A stretch of DNA of 64,000 bases from Streptococcus parapneumoniae. GTDB lineage: Bacteria > Bacillota > Bacilli > Lactobacillales > Streptococcaceae. Location of the stretch: NCBI RefSeq assembly GCF_037076355.1, contig NZ_AP026968.1, forward strand, positions 822,501 to 886,500. Direction: 5' to 3'. The notes beneath the pieces were generated by a model that was not told the DNA's origin, made no database searches, and was given only the letters and a program-made list of their open reading frames with translations. Positions 53,820-64,000 of this stretch are shown one piece after another. How positions within the stretch are numbered: position 1 is the first letter of the stretch; each line of letters starts with the position of its first letter. Position numbers and translations under genes: made by a program.

Positions 53820-55968
53820 ATTGTGATTTTGATTCGGTTTCTGCTGACTCTGGGTGGAGTTCTTGGTAACTTGGTGCCTTGAAAAGGTCAGCACTGGTCT
53901 TACCTTGTCGTTGGCTAAAGAGGCTGGTTGATTGACTACCTTTTTCCTGCTCAATCTTTTGCAGAATTGGTAAGGAATTGAGGTAAGAAATACTTTCTGT
54001 ATTAACTTTTCCAAGATGACCTGCTTGGTAGAAACGGATCAAATCTCCAGTTTGAATCTGGTCGCTGATTTTCAGCTGTTGACTGGCTGCCTGCCGAACG
54101 CTTTCCAGTTCAGTCTGAGCTTGTTCATCAAGATTACTGATTTCAAGACCGCTCTCAGTATAGTAGGTTCGTCCGTCGTAGCTGGTATATTTTGGTGTGA
54201 CGAAGGAATTGGCAGTTCGAAAGGCAACGATTTCTTGATGATCTGGTGATAGGAGGTCTTGTCCAACTTGAAGGAAGGAACTGGATTCGATACCAAGGAG
54301 GTGTTCGAGAGTCGGTAAGATATCGATTTGTCCACCGTAGGTATTGATGATTTGTCCTTTTTCATAGCCAGGCATGACCACCATAAAAGGCACTCGTTGC
54401 AACATGGCATTGTCGTAATTCGACCAGTTCTCAGAAGTCTTGCCAATCAAGGGTGCCAGCTCAGGATTGCGGGAGTTGGAAATACCATAATGGTCTCCGT
54501 AGATGACGATGATGGATTTTTCATAGAGGCCACTTTCTTTGAGATAGTCAAAGAAGGCCTTGATAGCACTATCCAGATAGTTAGCTGTTTGGAAGTAGCC
54601 GTTGATTGTTTCATCTTTGGTTTTAGCCAGTGGGAAACCAAGCTCATCGCCTGTCAGATTGCTAACATAGGGATAGTGATTGGACACCGTGATATACTTA
54701 GCATAAAAAGGCTGCTGCAAGTGCTCCAGATATTGGATAGAATCTTTCATCATGATTTTATCATTTAAACCATATTGGAAAGAATTGCTACTGTCTTGCT
54801 TGGTAAAATAGGAAGCATCAAAGAAGTATTGGTAGCCCCATTGTTTGTAGGTCGTATTTCGATTCCAGAAGGTCCCGATATTGCCGTGAAAGACAGCGCT
54901 TGATTGGTAGCCGTTTTTTGATAGGATAAAAGGAGCTGCCTGCTGGGTATTGGTACCACCGTAATTGACCATAAAGGAACCTTGGTCAAGTCCAAACAAA
55001 CCAGTCTCCAGCATGGTTTCCGCATCTGAGGTCTTCCCAGCCTTGACTTGGTTAAAGATATTCGAAAAGGCTAGTGTAGATTGCGAATGGTAGAGGGAAT
55101 TAAGGAAGGGAGTGACTTCATGCTCAGTTCCATCTATGTTGAGTTTATAGTCAAGTAGGAACTGTTGGAAACTCTCCAAGTGGAGATAAATCACATTTTT
55201 TCCTTTGGCCAAGCCAAAATAGTCTGGATTGGGCTTAGCAGAATGTTCTTGAATATAATCTGTAATAGGTTGAAGATCAGTCTCAGAAGCCTTAGCACGT
55301 TCTTTATTGGCGCTGTAGGATTGGTTGGCACTATAACCTAGAAAAGCTGGCAAACTAAGGGCACGAACAATATAATAATTCGAAAATCCTCGCGACAGGA
55401 GATCGGGACGCTCGATTTCAGCCAAGAAAAGGTTAGCTGAAAAGAGCAGGGCCGAGAGAGCAGTGATGGCAATACTGGAGCGGAATTTGAAAGGTCTCCT
55501 GTCCAGCTGGATGAATTTTTTATAGAAAAGGAAAGCCAGCAGTGGGAAATCCATAAAATAGATAAAATCCCAAGGACGCAGTAACTCTAGTTCTGCAGTG
55601 CCGACAGACACCTTGCTGACCACCTTCATGGTATTGGCCGTGATAAAGTCACTAAATTCTCGATAGTAAAAGACGTTGGAATAGAGCCAAATGAATAAAA
55701 GGCTATAAATAGCTATACTCAGACCATAAAAGATCTTGGTTGACCGAGCATAGAGGGCTAGAGCCAGCAGAAGTAGTCCCAAAGGAAGGGGGTTGAAAAA
55801 GGCGATAAAGGCAAGGTAATTTCCCTGCAACTTGCCTACTTGAATATCTAAATTAAAGTCAACGGCATAGGCTAATAAGGTTTTGAGCCAATAGAGGATT
55901 AAAAGGGTTAGGACAAAACCCAGTCTGGTACCCATGGCTTTTTGGATTTTGTTAAAATTGCTTTTCAC
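53818..55968 (-). CDS. LtaS-type sulfatase-family membrane enzyme
   Basis: A 716-residue protein with about five N-terminal membrane helices (to residue ~200) and a large extracellular alkaline-phosphatase/sulfatase domain. The nucleophile motif is GKTSDAETML (Thr), and the later metal-site residues lie in VSNHYPY and VIYGDHYG. LtaS-type enzymes transfer glycerol phosphate from phosphatidylglycerol in lipoteichoic acid synthesis; in Mitis-group species, whose LTA is different, the exact role of this paralogue is uncertain. The GTG at 55968 is preferred: AGGAAG stands upstream and the extended frame to 56034 would include the promoter. The last 100 residues are polar and Ser/Gln/Glu-rich. Confidence 0.88.
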   Translation of the reverse strand: MKSNFNKIQKAMGTRLGFVLTLLILYWLKTLLAYAVDFNLDIQVGKLQGNYLAFIAFFNPLPLGLLLLALALYARSTKIFYGLSIAIYSLLFIWLYSNVFYYREFSDFITANTMKVVSKVSVGTAELELLRPWDFIYFMDFPLLAFLFYKKFIQLDRRPFKFRSSIAITALSALLFSANLFLAEIERPDLLSRGFSNYYIVRALSLPAFLGYSANQSYSANKERAKASETDLQPITDYIQEHSAKPNPDYFGLAKGKNVIYLHLESFQQFLLDYKLNIDGTEHEVTPFLNSLYHSQSTLAFSNIFNQVKAGKTSDAETMLETGLFGLDQGSFMVNYGGTNTQQAAPFILSKNGYQSSAVFHGNIGTFWNRNTTYKQWGYQYFFDASYFTKQDSSNSFQYGLNDKIMMKDSIQYLEHLQQPFYAKYITVSNHYPYVSNLTGDELGFPLAKTKDETINGYFQTANYLDSAIKAFFDYLKESGLYEKSIIVIYGDHYGISNSRNPELAPLIGKTSENWSNYDNAMLQRVPFMVVMPGYEKGQIINTYGGQIDILPTLEHLLGIESSSFLQVGQDLLSPDHQEIVAFRTANSFVTPKYTSYDGRTYYTESGLEISNLDEQAQTELESVRQAASQQLKISDQIQTGDLIRFYQAGHLGKVNTESISYLNSLPILQKIEQEKGSQSTSLFSQRQGKTSADLFKAPSYQELHPESAETESKSQ

Positions 55969-55998
55969 ACATTTACTTCCTAATTTTTTATTAGTATT

Positions 55999-56007
55999 AG
56001 TATACCA
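55999..56007 (-). promoter_or_regulatory. Extended -10 promoter of the LtaS-type gene
   Basis: Minus strand TGGTATACT, about 30 bases before the GTG start. Confidence 0.6.
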
Positions 56008-56048
56008 TTTTTTAAAAGAAGAGTAAAAAAGCAAGGGTAGTTTCTTTT

Positions 56049-56077
56049 TTGAGAATTGGCTAAAAGTTTGATATAAT
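56049..56077 (+). promoter_or_regulatory. Promoter of the RlmI-like gene, leaderless geometry
   Basis: TTGAGA (56049-56054), 17-base spacer, TATAAT (56072-56077) with TG at 56069-56070. The -10 box overlaps an ATG at 56076 and ends seven bases before the ATG at 56085, so the mRNA would start at about the second ATG. Confidence 0.7.
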
Positions 56078-56084
56078 GGTAGTT

Positions 56085-57248
56085 ATGAATAGAATAAGAG
56101 TCAGCAAAAGGGTTGAAAAGAAGCTCGCCAAAGGTTTGGTTTTACTAGAAGCCAGTGATCTTGAGAATGTCAATCTCAAGGATCAGGAAGTAGAAGTGCA
56201 GAGTCAGGAAGGAACCTTTCTTGGAACTGCCTACCTTTCGCAGCAAAACAAGGGTTTGGGTTGGTTTATCAGTAAAGACAAGATCACCTTCAATCAAGCT
56301 TTCTTTGAAATGCTGTTTAGACAAGCTAAAGAAAAGAGAAGCGCCTACTATCAAGATGATTTGACAACTGCCTTTCGTCTCTTCAACCAAGAGGGAGATG
56401 GTTTTGGCGGTCTGACAGTGGACCTTTATGGCGACTATGCTGTCTTTTCTTGGTATAACTCTTATGTTTATCAGATTCGTCAGACCATCTCAGAAGCCTT
56501 TAGACAGGTTTTTCCTGAGGTGTTAGGGACCTATGAGAAGATCCGCTTTAAGGGTTTGGACTATGAATCAGCCCATGTTTATGGTCAAGAAGCACCTGAC
56601 TTTTTCACTGTTTTAGAAAATGGTGTCTTGTATCAGATCTTTATGAATGATGGTTTGATGACAGGAATTTTCCTAGACCAGCATGAAGTTCGAGGTAGCT
56701 TAGTTGACGGTTTGGCTATGGGCAAATCCTTGCTCAATATGTTTTCCTACACAGCAGCCTTTTCAGTGGCTGCGGCCATGGGTGGAGCAAGCCAGACTAC
56801 TTCGGTTGACCTAGCTAAACGTTCACGAGAATTGTCTCAAGCGCATTTTCAGGCAAATGGAATCAGTACAGACGACCACCGTTTTGTGGTCATGGATGTC
56901 TTTGAATATTTCAAGTATGCCAAACGAAAAGGCTTGACCTACGATGTGATTGTCCTAGATCCGCCTAGCTTTGCTCGGAACAAAAAGCAGACCTTCTCTG
57001 TGGCCAAGGATTATCACAAGTTGATTTCCCAGAGTCTTGAGATTTTAAATCCGGGAGGAATCATCATTGCCAGTACCAATGCTGCCAATGTTTCCCGCCA
57101 GAAATTTACAGAGCAAATTGATAAAGGTTTTGCAGGAAGAAGTTACCAGATTTTAAACAAATACGGTCTTCCAGCAGATTTCGCCTATAATAAAAAAGAT
57201 GAAAGTAGTAATTACCTCAAGGTGATTAGTATGAAGGTTAGTAAATGA
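56085..57248 (+). CDS. RlmI-like class I SAM-dependent rRNA methyltransferase
   Basis: A 387-residue protein with an N-terminal PUA domain (residues 1-75) and a C-terminal Rossmann methyltransferase. Motifs: [28 protein letters not shown] (SAM binding), and the catalytic [12 protein letters not shown] (around residues 291-302). RlmI makes m5C1962 in 23S rRNA; this homologue may share that target. The ATG at 56076 overlaps the -10 box, so the ATG at 56085 is the start; no RBS is present, which suggests a leaderless mRNA. Its stop overlaps aroD (ATGA). Confidence 0.88.
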   Translation: MNRIRVSKRVEKKLAKGLVLLEASDLENVNLKDQEVEVQSQEGTFLGTAYLSQQNKGLGWFISKDKITFNQAFFEMLFRQAKEKRSAYYQDDLTTAFRLFNQEGDGFGGLTVDLYGDYAVFSWYNSYVYQIRQTISEAFRQVFPEVLGTYEKIRFKGLDYESAHVYGQEAPDFFTVLENGVLYQIFMNDGLMTGIFLDQHEVRGSLVDGLAMGKSLLNMFSYTAAFSVAAAMGGASQTTSVDLAKRSRELSQAHFQANGISTDDHRFVVMDVFEYFKYAKRKGLTYDVIVLDPPSFARNKKQTFSVAKDYHKLISQSLEILNPGGIIIASTNAANVSRQKFTEQIDKGFAGRSYQILNKYGLPADFAYNKKDESSNYLKVISMKVSK

Positions 57249-57922
57249 AATTGATCGTTTCAGTAATGCCAAGAAGTTTAGAGGAGGCCCAGGCTCTGGA
57301 TGCCACAAGGTACCTGGATGCCGACATCATTGAATGGCGTGCCGACTATCTGCCTAAAGAAGCGATTTTGCAGGTGGCTCCAGCTATTTTTGAAAAATTC
57401 GCAGGCCGTGAGTTGGTTTTCACATTGCGAACTTGCTCTGAAGGGGGAGAAATCGACCTTTCTCCAGAAGAATATATCCATCTAATCAAGGAAGTGGCGC
57501 AACTCTATCAACCAGACTATATTGATTTTGAGTACTATAGCTACAAGGATGTTTTTGAAGAAATGCTGGACTTCCCAAATCTTGTTTTGAGTTACCATAA
57601 TTTCCAAGAAACACCTGAAAATATGATGGAAATCTTGTCAGAGTTGACGAGCCTAAATCCAAAACTTGTCAAGGTTGCGGTGATGGCTCACACGGAGCAG
57701 GATGTATTAGACTTGATGAACTATACACGAGGCTTTAAAACCCTCAATCCTGAACAGGAATATGTGACCATTTCTATGGGCAAGGTGGGCAAGGTCTCTC
57801 GTATCACTGCGGATGTGACTGGTTCGAGTTGGTCTTTTGCCAGTCTGGATGAGGCCAGTGCACCTGGTCAGATTTCCCTAGCTAACATGAAAAAAATCAG
57901 GGAGATTTTGGATGAAGCTTGA
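57245..57922 (+). CDS. aroD: 3-dehydroquinate dehydratase, type I
   Basis: A 225-residue class I enzyme that dehydrates 3-dehydroquinate in the shikimate pathway through a Schiff base. The motifs EWRADY, the His in LSYHNF and the Schiff-base Lys in LVKVAVMAH are all visible. Its start overlaps the stop of the methyltransferase gene and its end overlaps aroE by 11 bases. Confidence 0.95.
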   Translation: MKLIVSVMPRSLEEAQALDATRYLDADIIEWRADYLPKEAILQVAPAIFEKFAGRELVFTLRTCSEGGEIDLSPEEYIHLIKEVAQLYQPDYIDFEYYSYKDVFEEMLDFPNLVLSYHNFQETPENMMEILSELTSLNPKLVKVAVMAHTEQDVLDLMNYTRGFKTLNPEQEYVTISMGKVGKVSRITADVTGSSWSFASLDEASAPGQISLANMKKIREILDEA

Positions 57923-58766
57923 TGGCTATACACGTTTAGCTGCCGTTGTTGCCAATCCTATTAAGCACTCTATTTCTCCCTTCATCCACAATAGGGCCTT
58001 TGAGGCGACAGCTACCAATGGTGTTTATGTGGCTTGGGAGATTGAAGCGAGTGATTTGCCAGAAACAATGGCTAATATTCGTCGCTACCAGATGTTTGGT
58101 ATCAACCTATCCATGCCCTATAAGGAGCAAGTGATTCCTTATTTAGATGAATTGAGTGATGAAGCGCGCTTGATCGGTGCGGTCAATACGGTTGTCAATG
58201 AGAATGGCAATTTAATTGGATATAATACAGATGGCAAGGGATTTTTTAAGAGCTTGCCTTCTTTTACCATTACAGGTAAGAAGATGACTCTGCTGGGTGC
58301 AGGTGGTGCGGCCAAGTCCATTTTGGCACAGGCTATTTTGGATGGCGTCAGTCAGATTTCGCTCTTTGTTCGTTCCGTTTCTATGGAAAAAACAAGACCT
58401 TACCTAGACAAGTTACAGGAGCAGACAGGCTTTAAAGTGGACTTGTATGCTTTAGAATATGTTTCTGAACTGCAAGCAAGGATTGCTGAGTCGGATTTAC
58501 TGGTCAATGCCACCAGTGTGGGCATGGATGGTCAATCATCTCCAGTTCCTGAAAGCATCAATTTGCCAGAAACTCTCTTAGTGGCAGATATCATTTACCA
58601 ACCCTTTGAAACACCATTTTTAAAATGGGCCAGAAGTCAGGGCAATCCAGCCGTCAATGGTCTGGGAATGTTGCTCTATCAAGCTGCAGAAGCTTTTCAA
58701 CTGTGGACAGGCAAGGAAATGCCAACAGAAGAGATTTGGCAGTCCTTAACAGAAAAATACCAATAA
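57912..58766 (+). CDS. aroE: Shikimate dehydrogenase
   Basis: A 284-residue NADPH-dependent enzyme reducing 3-dehydroshikimate to shikimate. Substrate-binding [13 protein letters not shown], the catalytic Lys in SMPYKEQV and Asp in YNTDGKGF, and the cofactor loop [11 protein letters not shown] are all present. Translationally coupled to aroD. Followed after 18 bases by aroB. Confidence 0.95.
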   Translation: MKLDGYTRLAAVVANPIKHSISPFIHNRAFEATATNGVYVAWEIEASDLPETMANIRRYQMFGINLSMPYKEQVIPYLDELSDEARLIGAVNTVVNENGNLIGYNTDGKGFFKSLPSFTITGKKMTLLGAGGAAKSILAQAILDGVSQISLFVRSVSMEKTRPYLDKLQEQTGFKVDLYALEYVSELQARIAESDLLVNATSVGMDGQSSPVPESINLPETLLVADIIYQPFETPFLKWARSQGNPAVNGLGMLLYQAAEAFQLWTGKEMPTEEIWQSLTEKYQ

Positions 58767-58784
58767 AGAAAGGGAGATTCTCCT

Positions 58785-59852
58785 ATGAAAATCAGAATCG
58801 ATATTCCTCATCATCCTTATGATATTCAGATTGAAAAAGGTTGTCTGCCTCAAGCTGGTCAGTGGTTGCGAGAACTTTGGCAACCACAAAAAGTGGTCAT
58901 TGTAACAGACAACCATGTAGCTTCTCTTTATGCAGAGAAGGTCAAGCTCAGCCTAGAAGATGCTGGTTTTCAGGTAGCTGTTTTTGACTTTTTAGAAGGT
59001 GAAGAAAGAAAGAATTTGACCACTGTTCAGAAAGTCTATGAATTTTTGGTCAAGCAAGGTCTGACCCGCAGTGATGGGATTGTAGCCCTAGGTGGCGGTG
59101 TCGTTGGGGACCTGGCTGGTTTTGTAGCCTCTACCTATATGCGGGGTATTCATTTTGTTCAGATACCGACTAGCTTGACAGCCCAGGTGGATTCTTCTAT
59201 CGGTGGAAAGACAGGCGTCAATACTCCATTTGCTAAGAATATGGTGGGTACCTTTGCCCAACCAGATGGGGTTCTGATTGACCCACTTGTTCTTGAAACG
59301 CTTGGAAAAAGAGAGTTGATTGAAGGGATGGGTGAGGTTATCAAGTATGGCTTGATTGAGGATCCAGAACTGTGGGCTCTCTTGACGGAGCTGGATGGTA
59401 CTGTAGAGAGCATTCTGGAACATGCGGAGACTTTGATTGAACATTCTTGTCAGGTCAAGCGCAAGATGGTGGTTGAGGATGAGTTGGACAATGGTGTTCG
59501 CCTTTACCTCAATTTTGGCCACACTATTGGCCATGCCATCGAAGCGACTGCCGGTTATGGCAAGGTCATGCATGGAGAGGCTGTAGCTATGGGAATGGTA
59601 CAGATTTCCAAGGTAGCTGAGGGAAAAGGCCTTATGCCAGAAGGGATAACCCAGTCTATTACAGCTATGTGTCAGAAATTTGGACTACCTGTTGACTATG
59701 AAAACTGGGATGTTGACAAGCTTTATCAGGCTTTGACTCATGATAAGAAAGCGCGTGGCAATACCTTGAAATTGGTCTTGGTACCAGAGCTTGGTTCAGC
59801 GACTATTCACCCAGTTTCTCTGGAAGAGATGAAAGACTACTTGGTAAAATAA
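58785..59852 (+). CDS. aroB: 3-dehydroquinate synthase
   Basis: A 355-residue NAD- and metal-dependent enzyme that cyclises DAHP to 3-dehydroquinate. Conserved segments: [40 protein letters not shown], and the metal-binding Glu and His residues in [10 protein letters not shown] and [11 protein letters not shown]. An AAAGGGAG RBS precedes the ATG. Confidence 0.96.
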   Translation: MKIRIDIPHHPYDIQIEKGCLPQAGQWLRELWQPQKVVIVTDNHVASLYAEKVKLSLEDAGFQVAVFDFLEGEERKNLTTVQKVYEFLVKQGLTRSDGIVALGGGVVGDLAGFVASTYMRGIHFVQIPTSLTAQVDSSIGGKTGVNTPFAKNMVGTFAQPDGVLIDPLVLETLGKRELIEGMGEVIKYGLIEDPELWALLTELDGTVESILEHAETLIEHSCQVKRKMVVEDELDNGVRLYLNFGHTIGHAIEATAGYGKVMHGEAVAMGMVQISKVAEGKGLMPEGITQSITAMCQKFGLPVDYENWDVDKLYQALTHDKKARGNTLKLVLVPELGSATIHPVSLEEMKDYLVK

Positions 59853-59861
59853 GGAGAGTGT

Positions 59862-61028
59862 ATGAGATATTTAACTGCAGGAGAATCACACGGTCCCCGT
59901 CTGACAGCTATTATTGAGGGAATTCCAGCTGGACTACCTTTGACAGCAGAGGATATCAATGAGGACCTTAAACGCCGTCAGGGTGGTTACGGTCGTGGTG
60001 GCCGTATGAAGATTGAGAGCGACCAAGTTGTCTTTACTTCAGGCGTTCGTCATGGGAAGACGACAGGGGCTCCCATTACCATGGATGTCATCAATAAGGA
60101 CCACCAAAAATGGCTGGACATTATGTCTGCGGAGGACATTGAAGACCGCCTTAAAAGCAAGCGTAAAATCACCCATCCACGTCCAGGTCATGCCGACTTG
60201 GTTGGGGGCATCAAGTACCGTTTTGATGATTTACGAAATTCTTTGGAACGTTCATCAGCTCGTGAAACCACCATGCGAGTGGCAGTCGGGGCTGTAGCCA
60301 AACGCCTCTTGGCTGAACTGGATATGGAGATTGCCAACCATGTCGTGGTCTTTGGTGGCAAGGAAATCGATGTTCCTGAGAATCTGACAGTGGCTGAGAT
60401 TAAGGAAAGAGCTGCCCAGTCTGAAGTTTCTATTGTTAACCAAGAACGGGAACAGGAGATCAAGGATTACATTGATCAAATCAAACGTGACGGTGATACC
60501 ATCGGGGGGGTTGTGGAGACAGTCGTTGGAGGTGTTCCAGTTGGTCTTGGTTCCTATGTCCAATGGGACAGAAAATTAGATGCGCGATTGGCCCAAGCCG
60601 TTGTTTCTATCAATGCTTTTAAAGGGGTGGAATTTGGTCTTGGATTTGAGGCTGGTTATCGTAAAGGCAGCCAAGTTATGGATGAAATTCTCTGGTCTAA
60701 AGAAGACGGCTATACTCGTCGTACTAACAATCTGGGCGGCTTTGAAGGTGGTATGACCAATGGGCAACCTATCGTTGTTCGTGGAGTTATGAAGCCCATT
60801 CCTACTCTCTACAAACCACTTATGAGTGTGGATATCGAAACCCATGAACCCTACAAGGCAACTGTGGAGAGAAGTGATCCGACCGCTCTTCCAGCTGCAG
60901 GTGTAGTTATGGAAGCTGTTGTGGCAACGGTTCTGGTGCAAGAAATCCTTGAAAAATTCTCATCAGATAATCTTGAGGAACTAAAAGAAGCGGTAGCCAA
61001 ACACCGAGACTATACAAAGAACTATTAA
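59862..61028 (+). CDS. aroC: Chorismate synthase
   Basis: A 388-residue FMN-dependent enzyme that converts EPSP to chorismate. The three family signatures are visible: [18 protein letters not shown] at the N-terminus, [20 protein letters not shown] around residues 128-147, and the C-terminal [17 protein letters not shown]. Lies nine bases after aroB. Confidence 0.96.
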   Translation: MRYLTAGESHGPRLTAIIEGIPAGLPLTAEDINEDLKRRQGGYGRGGRMKIESDQVVFTSGVRHGKTTGAPITMDVINKDHQKWLDIMSAEDIEDRLKSKRKITHPRPGHADLVGGIKYRFDDLRNSLERSSARETTMRVAVGAVAKRLLAELDMEIANHVVVFGGKEIDVPENLTVAEIKERAAQSEVSIVNQEREQEIKDYIDQIKRDGDTIGGVVETVVGGVPVGLGSYVQWDRKLDARLAQAVVSINAFKGVEFGLGFEAGYRKGSQVMDEILWSKEDGYTRRTNNLGGFEGGMTNGQPIVVRGVMKPIPTLYKPLMSVDIETHEPYKATVERSDPTALPAAGVVMEAVVATVLVQEILEKFSSDNLEELKEAVAKHRDYTKNY

Positions 61029-61037
61029 GGAGTTCCT

Positions 61038-62141
61038 ATGGCAAAAACAGTCTATATCGCAGGTCTTGGGTTGATTGGAGCCTCTATGGCCCTAGGTATC
61101 AAACGCGATCATCCTGATTATGAGATTTTGGGTTATAATCGCAGTCAAGCTTCGAGAGATATCGCCTTGAAAGAAGGGATGATTGACCGTGCAACGGATG
61201 ATTTTGCCAGTTTTGCTCCTTTGGCAGATATCATCATTCTCAGTTTGCCAATCAAACAAACCATTGCTTTCATTAAGGAGTTGGCCGACTTGGACTTGAA
61301 AGAAGGCGTCATTATTTCAGATGCTGGTTCGACCAAGTCAGCCATTGTGGATGCGGCGGAGCAGTATTTAGCTGGTAAGCCTGTTCGCTTTGTCGGGGCC
61401 CATCCCATGGCCGGTAGTCACAAGACAGGGGCTGCCTCTGCGGATGTCAATCTCTTTGAAAATGCCTATTATATCTTCACACCTTCAAGCCTGACAAGTC
61501 AGGACACACTTGAGGAAATGAAGGACTTGCTTTCAGGTCTTCATGCTCGCTTTATCGAGATTGATGCCAAGGAGCATGATCGCGTGACTTCTCAGATTAG
61601 CCATTTTCCTCATATTCTGGCTTCTAGTCTCATGGAACAGACCGCGGTCTATGCTCAAGAACATGAGATGGCAAGGCGCTTTGCGGCAGGTGGTTTTCGA
61701 GATATGACTCGGATTGCGGAAAGCGAGCCAGGGATGTGGACCTCCATTCTCTTGTCTAATCGCGAGACTATTCTAGACCGAATTGCGGATTTCAAGGAGC
61801 GTTTGGAAGCGATTGGTCAGGCCATCAGCAAGGGAGATGAAGAGCAAATCTGGAATTTTTTCAACCAAGCGCGTGAGCAACGTCAGGCCATGGAAATTCA
61901 TAAGCGTGGCGGTGTGGATAGCTCTTATGACCTCTATGTTGACGTTCCCGATGAAGAAGACGTCGTCCTGCGGATTTTGGAATTGCTGCGAGGAACTTCC
62001 TTGGTTAATATTCACATCAATGAGGAAAACCGTGAAGATATTCACGGGATTCTACAAATTTCATTTAAAAATGCTCAAGATTTAGAACGAGCCGAGCATC
62101 TAATAACAGAAAATACAGACTATACAGTCGTCATCAAATAA
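61038..62141 (+). CDS. tyrA: Prephenate dehydrogenase with ACT domain
   Basis: A 367-residue NAD-dependent enzyme making 4-hydroxyphenylpyruvate for tyrosine. The Rossmann loop GLGLIGAS is at residues 8-15 and the active-site [10 protein letters not shown] near residue 119. The C-terminal ~75 residues ([20 protein letters not shown]...) form an ACT domain, as expected for feedback inhibition by tyrosine. In the aro operon, nine bases after aroC. Confidence 0.94.
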   Translation: MAKTVYIAGLGLIGASMALGIKRDHPDYEILGYNRSQASRDIALKEGMIDRATDDFASFAPLADIIILSLPIKQTIAFIKELADLDLKEGVIISDAGSTKSAIVDAAEQYLAGKPVRFVGAHPMAGSHKTGAASADVNLFENAYYIFTPSSLTSQDTLEEMKDLLSGLHARFIEIDAKEHDRVTSQISHFPHILASSLMEQTAVYAQEHEMARRFAAGGFRDMTRIAESEPGMWTSILLSNRETILDRIADFKERLEAIGQAISKGDEEQIWNFFNQAREQRQAMEIHKRGGVDSSYDLYVDVPDEEDVVLRILELLRGTSLVNIHINEENREDIHGILQISFKNAQDLERAEHLITENTDYTVVIK

Positions 62142-62151
62142 GGAGAAAATC

Positions 62152-64000
<1,849 letters not shown>

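Noticed and set aside
53730..54014. Minus-strand frame spanning the end of the LtaS-type gene and the BOX remnant
   Set aside because: It is a shifted reading of the LtaS-type 3' end and terminator, without start signals.

Overview
The window reads as chromosome of a Mitis-group Streptococcus (S. mitis, S. oralis, S. pseudopneumoniae or a close relative of S. pneumoniae). Evidence: five BOX elements or remnants, including the conserved boxA core; a choline-binding, G5-domain surface protein gene; low-GC coding sequence; YSIRK/LPxTG surface-protein signals; and a gene order of the pneumococcal type (pncB-nadE, queA/nagB, hprK-lgt, pst-phoU, murB-potABCD, alaS, aroD-aroE-aroB-aroC-tyrA-aroA-aroK). 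The species cannot be fixed from sequence reading alone.

Layout. 1-5.1 kb: end of guaA, a U32 family protein, an XRE regulator/membrane protein pair, and the NAD salvage pair pncB-nadE. 5.1-7.5 kb: a tandem array of five hairpins, a GNAT acetyltransferase and a choline-binding protein gene broken by two amber codons. 7.5-12.5 kb: queA (minus strand), nagB with a NagR-like operator inside its promoter, rpsU, a BOX element, and an operon of hprK, lgt, a DUF948 gene and a YtxH gene. 12.5-23.1 kb: an accessory surface-protein locus. A promoter runs straight into a perfect 15 x 9-bp minisatellite, then a terminator-like hairpin, then a 10.1-kb gene for a giant LPxTG wall protein (about 3,368 residues if intact) interrupted by a 4-bp duplication. 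23.3-29.6 kb: hemW, an acyl-ACP thioesterase, a HAD phosphatase, a DUF1461 membrane protein, an Spx regulator, a UPF0223 protein, an inositol-monophosphatase-type enzyme and an RNA m5C methyltransferase. 29.6-34.8 kb: the phosphate uptake operon pstS-pstC-pstA-pstB1-pstB2-phoU. 34.9-39.0 kb: an amino-acid-binding lipoprotein, a MocR-type regulator, acetolactate decarboxylase and a YhfC-type membrane protease, with two BOX elements between them. 39.1-44.0 kb: murB and the polyamine transporter potABCD, separated by a 159-base structured leader. 44.4-47.8 kb: an alanine T-box controlling a LURP-one protein and alaS. 47.8-56.0 kb: an AT-rich membrane HNH protein, a cytoplasmic alpha-amylase under a perfect cre palindrome, an ABC exporter pair, a tiny membrane protein and an LtaS-type sulfatase. 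56.1-64.0 kb: an RlmI-like methyltransferase and the shikimate/tyrosine genes, running off the window inside aroK.

Most of the window is ordinary core genome. The unusual material is the control region and architecture of the giant adhesin, the hairpin array after nadE, the potABCD leader, two genes with identical leaderless-type promoters (hemW and the RlmI-like gene), the membrane HNH protein, and two decayed genes. No CRISPR array, tRNA, rRNA, IS element or prophage was seen.
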